Under the pieces are notes generated by a model, which was given only the letters and a program-made list of their open reading frames with translations, did no database searches and was not told the DNA's origin. From assembly GCF_954871325.1 (NCBI RefSeq), contig NC_088777.1, positions 9,153,366-9,217,365 of the forward strand: a stretch of DNA of 64,000 nucleotides, given 5' to 3'. Both the position numbers and the translations under genes were made by a program. Source of the DNA: Gordionus sp. m RMFG-2023. Taxonomy: Eukaryota > Nematomorpha > Gordioida > Chordodea > Parachordodidae. Below are positions 47,181 to 59,100 of the stretch, in pieces; positions within the stretch are counted from its first letter, which is position 1, and each line of letters opens with the position of its first letter.

Positions 47181-50100
47181 ATGGAGAACCTCCCCTCGCC
47201 AAAGCCTTGTTCCTCAACTGCGCCCTTCGCTAGATCCTTGCCTCCAGGACTCGGCCTTTTTACTTCTTCTGGGCTGCAAGAAGACAATTCCTTCTCACCA
47301 TATCTTTTTCAAAAATTAAACACCGATACCGCGTACGATATACACGCTAACACAAACAACGCTTGCAAAAGATCCGTTAGCGCTAGAGATTCGTCTCGCT
47401 TTCCTATCGTTGATAAATTAACTAACATATGTAAAATTAACAACTCGACATTCGGCACCGGTAGATACGCCTTCAATTACAACCAAGTAGTTTGTCGGAA
47501 ACGTCAGGATCTCAAAACTCTCCATTGCGAACTATGTCGACCTGTCACTAGTTCAGCTAGTTTTCATTCCGAAAAAATGGTACCAAAATGTAGTGCCCGA
47601 TTTCCTGGAGGTCACTCCCGCCAAAATTCTTACGCATCCTCTTCTGGGTATTCTAGCGAATCATGCTCGTTTCACTCACTGGGCTTCCACAACTGCAGCG
47701 CTAACAACACGCTCGGCAAAACCTGTTTCAAAATTAGTGGTGCCAATAATAATAACGCGATTAAAAATTCCGAAGTTGGCCTTAATTTAAATGACGATAG
47801 CAATTGTTGTACACTACGACTCGGTGGTGGTAAATATAACTTAAATACGAGAATCGGAGAACAAACGGAATCGACTCATCCTGCGAGTTGCAAGAAGATC
47901 AATATTATCACAGAGTTTTTATCCACTAAGTATTTTAAATTTAAAAATATCGGTAATGTGTTATTTTTTCAACTTTATATAATTTTTTGAGTGCTTTTTT
48001 TAAATGTAAGAATCTGATTTTACCAGAAATGTATTCTACCATGTTTGATATACCTACTCTATGAATTTCAGACAATTTTGGCAAGTTTTGAACTTAATAT
48101 GATTTATATTTGTTTTTCTTTAGATTTTTGATATAAATTATAATATAAATGGCTCTAAGATCAAAGGCAAAATTGCTTATAATTGATAAGAGAGGTATTC
48201 TTAACATTCTTGAATATATTTCCCGAAAAACCAGATTTGTAAAATTTAAAAAATGCGATCTCAAATACTGATTTAAAGTTAAAAAAATTCACTTCGCCGC
48301 TAATACAAACACACACACATATATATAGTAGCTCTTTAATCAAAACTCTTTTTTTAAAAAAACTCAAATATTACTCTTCTTTTTAATTCATGTAATTAGT
48401 ATTTTAATGTGATTTAAGTGCTTTTATTTTAAATTGCTTAACTTAATAATTACCCGAACTTAGCTAAGATTGAAAATTACCATAAAATATAAAAACTGAC
48501 TCATCCATCCTCTTATTAAAGACCCCTCCCATTAAGAATCTCAATTTATTTTTGATGGTCAGTCTAAAATAGATTGACGAGTGGGGACAGGATTACCAGA
48601 TGCCACGATTTGTCCGATATTCTCACAATCATTTTTTTTACAAAAAACTCGAGAATATGGCAAACTTGGGCTGAGCTAACACCGGATTTCGCCAATATTA
48701 AATTTACATCCCGAAATTTTGTAATTGCCAATAGCTTGTTGATAAAATTTAAATATCCTCTACAAATTTAATGTTTAATCAATATTTATTTTAAAAAAAG
48801 AAATTAAGCAAGGTTTATTTAGATTATGTTTTTTTTTAAATTAAAATTTTTATTGAAAGATAAAAATTAAATTTTATTTTGCAAATGAGAAATATTTGAG
48901 TTACTCATTCATACCAAAATAAAATAAATGTTGTTTTTGTAACTTACCTCCTTGTGTAAATTTTTTTTTAAATAAAATTCCTGCCAATTTTTTAAAATTT
49001 ATTAATTTGGTATGCCTTGTGGTGGTGATACAAACCCACTTATCAGCTTTCCCATTTAGTGGCGGTAGTGGCTCACTTTTATCGCGACTTTTTCCAACAT
49101 AGTAATGTAAATGTCTGCCTTTTTAACTTCGGGGAGGGGGTGAGGGGTGGCTATATTTTATAATATTATGAGTGTGATCATAATTTCGAAACTCCTCTAA
49201 TGTCTTAAATGACTAAAAGACTGGGGGGAGGGAAAGTTATCTAGGACTCTCCTATAACATTCTTCTCGCTTTTTGCGGATTGTTCTCGAATCCTAAAAAT
49301 CTTATCCTTTACAAATTGCTTATTATACAATAAGCTTATTATCGTCATCACTCTTAATTTTTTTTAAAAAAAAGTACATCTATTTCTCTTATTTATTTTG
49401 CGTCGAAAGGAACCTTTTCCCCTGGAAATCGAAAGATTGTGTTAAAACAAATCATAAAAGCAACACGAATCCTCCCGAACATGCTATTCCTTACGCGAAT
49501 GACTTGAATGGCGGGGTACCGTCCATCCAAGTAGATAGCTTTTCTGAGTGCGTGGAGGTGTCGGGCCGACCCGAAACCTCGGACAGTGGCATATCTTCTC
49601 GGGAATCGGTATCCATCCACGATACAGATATTATTCTTTCTCTTTCATCCACACAAATACAGGTAAATTTTGCCCTAACAAGAAGACATTTTGTATTAAT
49701 TTTGATTTTTTTTTAATTGTAAGTATTGTTATTGGAGATCGGGAAAAATATTTTAATGCTAAGCCGAACCGCCTAGAATTCCGCCTGGTTTTAACTAAAG
49801 GCGACTACCTTTTTTTTTATCTCTTGTAGGAAGAGACTCACCCAAAATCGCTTGATTCAGTTCCATTGGATAACGTTTACGAACCCGAATACGCTTGTCG
49901 CTGCATATGTCACGAGTTATCTAAATATGCCGAATCATTATCAAGCCGACCACAAATTGAACAAAAAATACCCGTAACAGAGCCGGATGTTAAAACCAAC
50001 TTCGAAACTATTCGGCCCACAGAATCGGATAGTAAAGTAGGAGTTAACGTTACTGGGAGAATTAAAAGTTTCGGCAAAGCGAATTCCTTTCTTGTTACCA

Positions 50101-53100
50101 CCCCTCATTTGATTTTGGAGAATAGGCCTGGGTAAGCAATTATATTATTTTTATATAAAAATATAAAACATTATGTCTAGTGTCTCCTTCTAACCTTTAA
50201 TTTAGTTAAACTACTAATCTTAGGTAGCTCATATCTTCATAGAAATCTTTAAATGATCACCTATCCTAACCTGTCAAAATATTTAAAAAGAAATGACTGT
50301 ATCTTTTTTGTACATTTTTTTGGAGTAAATTTCGACAGATTTGTTTGCAAGTGACTAATTTGTAATAAATATAATATTTCATTTTTTTTTGAAAGTTTAA
50401 TTGCGTGAAAATGAATCATATTTTTGTTGCTGTAAATTTCAAATTGTGGTGGGGAGTGGGGGATGATGAGCACTACGTTACTTGGAGATAAAATTTCTAA
50501 TGTTTTATGAATTTTTTTTTATCACTATAAATATATATACAGCCATCTTCCGCCCAAAAAGCCTGAGGAAGAGTCTAGACACAGGAACCTTTATAATCAA
50601 ATGATAGTAGCATCCAAAAGGAAAGGTTGGTTTTATTTCCCTTTAATCGAAAAAAATTTTATGCTATATGAGAACTAGTGATCTGCATCAAGCTTAAAAT
50701 TTGTTCGGCACTATTCCGAACCAAAAATTTTTATTTGTTCCTAAAAGTTCTACCCGAATTAAAAATTATTTGTCCGCTAGGTAACCTGAAACTATTTTGA
50801 AAAAATAGCCTCGCCCTAAGCCTATTTCTGGCACGGACTGGGTGATCTCAAACGAGAACCTTCCGCACTATAAAATTATTGATTTGTCTAATATTTAATA
50901 TTTTAAATATATGTCCATAAACCCCCAAATCCTGGGACACCTCTCCCTTTTAAGAAATATACTAGTAGTAATAATAGCTATTGTTTGCATTGCGAAATAT
51001 ATTTAGGTAAATTGTTTTAATTATTAACATTTTCTTTTTTTACGGTTTTATTTTTACCTTTTTTTTTTATATTATATTGAATTAATATTACTTTTTTTTT
51101 CAGTATATGGCCGGAAAAAAAGAAAGATTTACTGGCCGAGTCGAATAAATTATGCAAAATATATTTACAGGCTAGGTCTAAGATTTGAAATTTTTTATAG
51201 CTGATAATCTGGTTATTTATGACATTTCCTTTCATTAAAATTATTAATAGCGCGCTTAAAACAACTAAATTTTTAAATTTTCTAGGAACCAGTACCCAGA
51301 ATCCATCTCAAAATTTTCAGAATGCCAATATTATTTTTGTTTAAAATGTGCATTTTTTTAAAAAAAAACCTCAAAATTTTAAAAGTTTTGTAAATTTTGA
51401 AATTTATTATTACCTAAATTTTATACTTGCCATTTAATTTAATTACTTGCCATTTTGATTAATATAACTGCCCATTTATTATTATAATTTGAAAAATATA
51501 ATTTAATTTTGCCTTACTCTAAATCAACTTTATATAATTTAAGCTGAAATTTATTGAATTTTAATTGATTTCTCTAACATTAAAAAATTAATAAACTTTC
51601 GTAAATTCCAAAAATATGATTTAGGCCATTATTTTATTTTTACATTAAAAATAGCTCATTTCTCTTTTGTCGTTTAAAGTTACGCAAATTTATTCCATTA
51701 TATTTTTGATATTTAGGTCACAGCCTTATACCGAGTTTGTTTCCAAAAAACCTGGAACCATCGAAAAAAAAATTTAGGAACTTGAACCAAGCCCACTTTC
51801 TTTGAATTATTTACAACCGGAAGTCTAGGTTTCAAACTTTACCTACATTTGCTCTTAATGACTTTTATGGATTGTTATGTATTATTTTACTAAATTTGTT
51901 TTTTTAGAGGCCAAAGAATTTAAGCTGAAAAAGAAACTACAAATCCTAGCCCTCAAAAGCGAAGAGAAATTAACTCAACTCGTTAAGACATGGAATATCG
52001 AAATATTGAACGACTGGGAAAATATGTAATGGCCATTTTTTTTTCTTTTTCAAAGTTTAATTTTCGTCGTATCAGTATTTTTAGAATTGGGGGGATCTTA
52101 TTTTTTATTTATTTGTTTGAAAAATTTAACAAAGATTTGAAAGTAATTTTTTTAGCCTTCTTCTAAGCTTTTAATTACTAATTTTTTTAGCTTTCTAGGC
52201 TTTTAATCACTAATTTTTATTCGATTTTATGGTTATTATCTTAAATCAGGATTTGAAATATGTCAGGAAACACTTCAATTCTTAACTGATGACTTATCAA
52301 CTTTACGCTCTATGGCCAAATATTATTTTTATTCACATCATTAAAAATCTAAAAAAAATAAATGAAATTACTAAAATCTGAATGTACCGAAAAAATTAAG
52401 CTACCTTAAAATAAAATTTCGCAGGAAAAATTCCAAAAAGACGAGAACTCTATGGGAACTCGGTTTGCCACCTTCTATTAGAGGCAAAATTTGGTATTTA
52501 GCCCTCGCGGAAAATCAATCGTCCATCATTGATAAAGGTTTTTTTTGTTTAATTTAAAATTTTGACTTTTAAATTAGTCTTAATTCATTTTTTTCCTTCC
52601 TTTTATTTTACAAAAAATTGGGAAAAACATTTCTTTCTCGCAACCTATAAAATTTTAAAAGAGAATTTTACCACGATTAAAGGACCAATTATTATGTAAA
52701 TATGGGAAAAAAATTTTTACCCTTATTTTATATACACATATTTAAATAAAATTCAATCTATCTTGCATTTGTTTTTATTAATTGACCCTTTCGTACTCGA
52801 CTTTTTTTCCCTCGATGAAATTTTTTTCTTGTAAAGAGATATTTATCAGAGACCTGCAAACCCGGGACAGGAACCGGGTCGTATTTTAATTTTTTCATAC
52901 CTGGGCAGGGTCGTATATTTTAAAAAAAATCGGTTAGGGTCTGAAAAATATTTCTAAAAAAAAATCCGGGTAGGATCTGCGCAGTTTCAAATGGAGGAAT
53001 TTAATATAAAGGAGTGTGAGATGGAAGTTTATTTATAAAAGATGGAATTCATTTTTAAAATCGCTAAAATAGAAGACAAAAAGTCATTTTTATTAGCAAA

Positions 53101-56100
53101 TATTGGACTTGAGGTTTATTCAAAATTATTTACGTTTTGTTTGCCAATTAAATATTGTTTAAATATAATTAGTCCAAATATAATTGCTAAAGCTTCACGC
53201 TCTATCTGACTATAATTTCGTTCAGCTGCATTTTATGTTCGAGACGCGAATCCAATTGGTTTTTCCTCATTGTTAATTATATTATAACGGATTTTATTCC
53301 TTGTTGCGACGCATCCGCAGCTAGAATTATCGGTTTTCCCGTATTATAATGAGTTAAAATTGGTGCTTCTGTTATTATTTTTATTAATTATTATTGTTTC
53401 ATTATTCGTTCATTTCGATGGCACTTTTTTTCGTAACAGTCGATATAATGGCGCGGCCATCGTTGAACAGTTCTTTATAAATTTTTGATAATAGTTAATT
53501 ATACCGATAAAAGCTTGTAATTCTTTAACGTTTTTCGGTAACGGTGCGTCTGCATTGACGTTTTTATTTGTTGTTGCAATTTCCTCTTCGCTAATGATAT
53601 GACCTAAAATTTCAATCTTTTTTTTTAAAAAATTACATTTTTTTTAAATTTAATTTCATACCATTTGTTTCTAACGTCTTTAGCACATTTATCAAATTTT
53701 TTTTATGATTCTCAATTGATTCCCCAGTAATTATTATATCGTCCAAATATACCGCTACCCCGGGTAGTCCTTTTAATAAAGAATCCATTGCTTGTTGGAA
53801 AATGGCTGGCGCTGAGGCTACCCCTAACGGAAGTCGTTTGAAGCGATACAATCCACTCGGTGTGTTGATCAGCTTTTTTGCCTTTTGAAAATATGCTTCG
53901 GATAAATCTAATACTGTATATTTGGATCCATTACCTAGTGTGGTTAATAATTCATTAATTCTGGGTAAAGGATACTTATCAATCAAAATATTAGCATTAA
54001 CCGTTTGTCGGAAATCGCCACAGATTCGTAAGGATCCATCTTTTTTCAATATCGGCACAATCGGAGAAGCGATATTCGAGTATTTTAGCCTTTCTATAAC
54101 TCCCATGGATTCCAGTCGTTGCAATTCCGTTTCTAGTTTTTCCTTCCACGCAAATGGAATCGGTCTGCTTTTAAGACATTGAAAGTTGGGGTTGGATTTT
54201 ACCGATAGCTTTGCTTTAAACTCTTTCAGTAAACCTAACTTCTTAGTAAATAATGATGAAAATTTATGTTCAATTTTATCCTCCCAAACCTCATTAACTG
54301 TATTACATTTATTTATTTTTATTAACTTTAATTGGTTTATTAAATTTCTACCTATCAAATTAATACCATTGTTTACAATTATAAATTCATGATATATAAT
54401 TTTATTCGTATAATTAATGGGTAATATACATTTACCTTGAATCTCGATTAATACATTATTATAAGGTGTTAAAATGGTATCCGTTTTTGTTACTGGTCTT
54501 TTTAAACGGTCAACATCTTTTATATTTAAAATGGAGACTGCTGATCCTGTGTCAATTAAAAAGTTAATATAAATTTTTCTCTATCATAATTTCACCTCAA
54601 ATCTTGCTAGTGATTCCTCTGAAGAATTCCAATCCTCAATTTTTTCTCGCTCCTTTTCTGGAATATCTATCGTTCGAATATATTCTTACTTAACATGCTT
54701 CCTTCTGCATACTTTCTGTAAATGTCCTTTTATCCCACAATTATGACTGATGGTATTTAGATTAGGGCACTGCGGTTTTATGTGATTTTCTAATACACAA
54801 CAATAACAAATAATTTTTGAAACTGGTTTATACTTATTATACTGTTCCCTTGTTACTGTTGATATTTTATTTATCTCCTTTCCTACAGATAATTTTTCAT
54901 ATGAAATCATTTCTGTTGTCTCCATTGAAGTAGCGATTTGTACAGCCTTTTCTTATGTCAAGTCCGGCGTGTTGATTAATTTCATCAATATTTTTTCATT
55001 AGTGATTCCCGACACTAATTTATCCCGTAATACTGTATTATACATCTCTTTGAATTCACACGTCTTTGCTTTTATCTTTAATTTATTTTTATATTCTGTA
55101 ATTTTTTCTCCTCTTGTTCCGTTTTAAAAAAATAATATCTCTCCAGCATAAAATTCGTTTTCTTCGCATAATAATTTTTTAATAGTATAATTATATCATC
55201 ATATGATATTTCTTTTAATGTCTTTGGCAAACACAACGTAAATAATTTTGAATAAACCTCAAGTCCAATATTTGTTAATAAAAATAACTTTTTGTCTTCT
55301 ATTTTGGCGATTTTAAAAATGAATTCCATCTTTGATAAATAAATTTCTATCTCACACTCCTTTATATTAATTCCATTTGAAAACTGCGCCATAAAAATTT
55401 TTAAAATGTAAAATCCGGACCGGACCGCGCAAATGGTACTTCTGAGTGCTCTGATATTTATTATAGACAACGCAATTAATTATTTCGAGTATTTATATCA
55501 AAAGATATTCAATGATTCCTGTCATCGATGGGCAAAATGCAAGTTCATATAAAAAATATATTATCTCGTATGTAATGGCAAATTAAACATAAATAAGTAT
55601 TACATTTATTGCAAATAACTCTAGAATATGCTTCTACACAATGTTACGGGACAATGGGAAATGACCTACTTGGTTATATCTTATATCCGATATTGGTGCA
55701 ATATTTACAGCTTTTCTTTTTTTTGCAACTATGCTAAAAGGACTTCCGGTCTTCTTAGTATTATCCTTTTCCGCTAGCATAAACCCTTTTGCTATTTGCG
55801 ATTTAAATACCAGCAAGGTCATAATTTTAATATTATTTAATGCTTTCATATGGCGTCTATAAAGGAGGCACGTATTCACTACACAAGAATCCAATAGATG
55901 GAAGACCATTCACATATAGTATCGTTTTCATTTAATATCTGTCTGATATAACTCCACTAGGATGTCGTGAAGATCTACTCCACCCATTCCCTCATTATAG
56001 TTTTTGGTTATTACTGGCACTTCTACATTTATAAAAACCTTAGCCGAAATAGACTATCTTTTAACTTTTGTTGTAGGCTATAAAGTTAGATAGAGTAATA

Positions 56101-59100
56101 ACGGCTTTGTTGTCCTGCCACTTTCAGCTACTCCTTTCCCTTAGCGTTGTTGAGTGAATATTTCATCCTTATAAATACTGAAAAATTTAGTTAACAAATT
56201 AACTTTATTTAATTTTATTACTGCTAAATATTTTATAAATTAAATAATGACTCACATTCTTATTAATTTACTACCCAAAAAATAATAGCTTAAAATAAAT
56301 ATTAATTAATTTATAATATACCTGAACACTTTGAGGAAATTTGAACCATTATCAGTAACCATTTTACAAACTTTATTATGAATCTTAAGACTTTGGATAT
56401 CAAAAATTTTATTTGCAAGTACATCGTATGTCTGGCCTCCTATTATCATTTTGAGGGTTAATACTACAGATCTGCGTTTTAAAGCTTCAGGGTCTAGCCA
56501 ATGGCCTTTCCCAAATAAGCTCTAAGAACATCAGATCAATTTATAAATATAAATAATTCTTATCTTCTGTTATGTGTTCAATTATCTGCCGTGGATACAG
56601 GATGTCTCTGACAACTCTGCTATTAGAGCATCTTTCATCACTTTAAAGTTATCTTTAGTGTCTGGCGACATGAAATTGTTGTACTAGAGGGGATAGTGTT
56701 TTAATCATCATGGTAAATGATTGATTATCAACCAAGGACATTGGCTGAACTGTATCAATTATAAAATGACTAACTATATCAGCCAGTTTCTAAGTAATAT
56801 TGCATACACAATATTATTAGTCAATTTTTGAATTGAATTTGTCTTTTTGGATGTAGTCTCCCCTATACTAAAATTATTAAGATATTTTTCTATCTCTTTA
56901 AAACTGTTGGCATGAACATTCTTATAAAATAAATACTATTAGAATTTAAAAAGGAAAATTACCTTTAGGTGTTTTTTGAGATTATAGCTATTAGATTTAT
57001 TTGAGGATATATTTTTTTTATAAACAAATAAATTTATAGCGACCTTTTGTTTTTACATTAATTTGAAAATATTTTTCAAATTTTTGAAATGAAAAATTTG
57101 TATTATTGTTTTCAAAAACATATTCTTATAGGGTTCCTTCTATTTCATTAATATCATCATTGTCTGACTCGCATCGTTTTTAATATTCATTTGTAATGAT
57201 ATTATAAATAATTTACACCTGATTTAGATTTATAATACAAATTGAAAATATAAATTTAAATTTCAAAATTAAATAATAATTCATAAAAATTATAATTAAT
57301 TGTGAAATTATATATAAATTTTCATATTTATAGTTATATTTATTATATTTTTAAAAAGTAGCGTGCTATTAGCTATCGCTTTCAAACAAGATAGCACGCT
57401 ACAGTAGCACACTTACTTTAGCAACTCTGCCCCCAATTCAAAACCCATATTTTAAATGAACTTGCATTTATTTTGCCCATTGATGACAATCGGAATTATT
57501 TAATATCTTTTGATATAAATACTCGAAATAATTTTTTTTAATCAAAATGTATTATATGGGTCTATAATAAAATATCTCGCTACAAAAAAAAACCATCGAG
57601 AATCGGGCTCAAAATGGTATTAATTTCCAAATAACCAATTTTATATATAAAAAACTAAAAATAAATAAATCACGAATAAATATCAAATCTTTTTCACACA
57701 AAAAGATTACTTGCATAAATAAAAATATCAACAATTTGATTGACATGTATAACTACTCGAAAAGTAAGAAAGAAAGAAAAATAGAATAAAAATTATTTCA
57801 AGACATGTATATATTTCCAACATAAATTATTGTTGTCATCTTTTTAAATTAAAAAAAGACACAATAAATTCTTGCCTATCCCGTTTCGATCCGGCCACCG
57901 AACATCAAAAGTGCTACAATAATATAAGCTTAGATGTTAGCCGAACCTTCCCTCATCTCTGTATTTTTCAGGAAGGTGGACCTTACCATCAAACTCTCAA
58001 GGACCTCTTAGTGGCTTATAGCGTTTACAATCCCGAGATTGGATATGTTAATAAATTTTTATAAGTCTTTTTTTTAAGAATTGAAAACGGGAGAACAATA
58101 TAGTATTAATTAAGAATGTTGGAAAGGAGTCAAAATAATATTCCTTTAAAAAGAGGGTTTAAATTTACGAATTATCTGAATGGTAAGATTTTTCTTTTTA
58201 TCTCTTACATCATTAAATTTTAATTGCTTTTAATATAGAATAATCAGACATGTGTTCTTTCTAATGTATTTAAATTCTGTAAAATCCTTTTTTTAAATTG
58301 TTATTAAGATGTTATAAACTAAACAAAATAATTATATTGACATTTTAATTGTAATCTTGATATATAGGTTCAAGGTATGTCATTTATTGGCGCTATTCTA
58401 CTACTAAATATGGAAGTTGAGAAAGCATTTACTTGTTTTTGTAATATCTTGGATTTAGCCATGCTTCCAAACCTTCTACAAACTCGACCAAAACGATGTA
58501 TTTATATATTCAACTTTATTTTATGATCCTTTTTATCAGGGATGCGAACCCGACAAAATTTTTGCCCGGGTTCGGTTCGGGGTATAAAAAAAAAGGTGGG
58601 TTCGGTTCGGGTTCGGTTTAGGGAAATATTTTTGAACCCGGGTTTGGTTCGGGTTCGGTTCGGGTTCAAGAATTTTTGAGTTGATAAAAAAAATTCTATA
58701 TTTAAATCATAATAAAAAACTAGGCATAAATTTGATATAAAAAATAAATTTTTTATTTTATTTATAGGCAAATATAGTTAAAAATACAAAGCATATAGTC
58801 ATGTATCAATTTTAAAAATTTTATTTAGACGTATTAGCATAATATCTTCCAAGAGTTGTTCACTCATCCTCGATCTATGTGGTGAAAGAATGAATTTCAA
58901 ATGTGAAAAAGATCTTTCAACGCTAACCTATGTTAAATGTATTTATATGTGAAAATATGAAAAATTAACTTGGGTTGCAGGAACAGCAAATAAGATTTTA
59001 GATAAAATATATAATTCAGGGTGTTCCAGCTTAGCAGACTCCCAAAAATGCAAAATATTTTCCTTCTTATCTAATCTTTTATAATCGCTAAATCCAGTAA

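Larger units (their letters stand above)
55480..57531. mobile_element. piggyBac relic with inserted hAT sequence
   Basis: TIRs of about 80 bp (TTATTTCGAGTATTTATATC at 55480, its reverse complement ending at 57531) share GATGGGCAAAA and TGCAAGTTCAT blocks. TTAA directly precedes the left end (55476-55479); another TTAA lies six bases beyond the right end (57538-57541), consistent with piggyBac. The left interior encodes on - the C-terminal part of a piggyBac transposase; the right interior (about 56340-57200) encodes hAT transposase instead. The element sits 18 bp from the composite at 52847-55453, inside TBC intron 6. Confidence 0.75.

Noticed and set aside
47593-47790. 65-codon frame inside TBC exon 1
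   Set aside because: Out-of-frame shadow; the 47181 frame carries the [13 protein letters not shown] motif of the family.
48161-48367. 68-codon frame on - containing CVCVCIS
   Set aside because: Produced by the CA microsatellite near 48309.
49393-50101. Antisense and alternative frames over TBC exons 2-3
   Set aside because: Shadows; the + exons join in phase and continue into the conserved TBC core.
58502-58771. 89-codon frame with RTRTKPG repeats on - (and its mirror at 61234-61443)
   Set aside because: It is the translation of the GGTTCGG subterminal repeats of the hAT element, not a protein.
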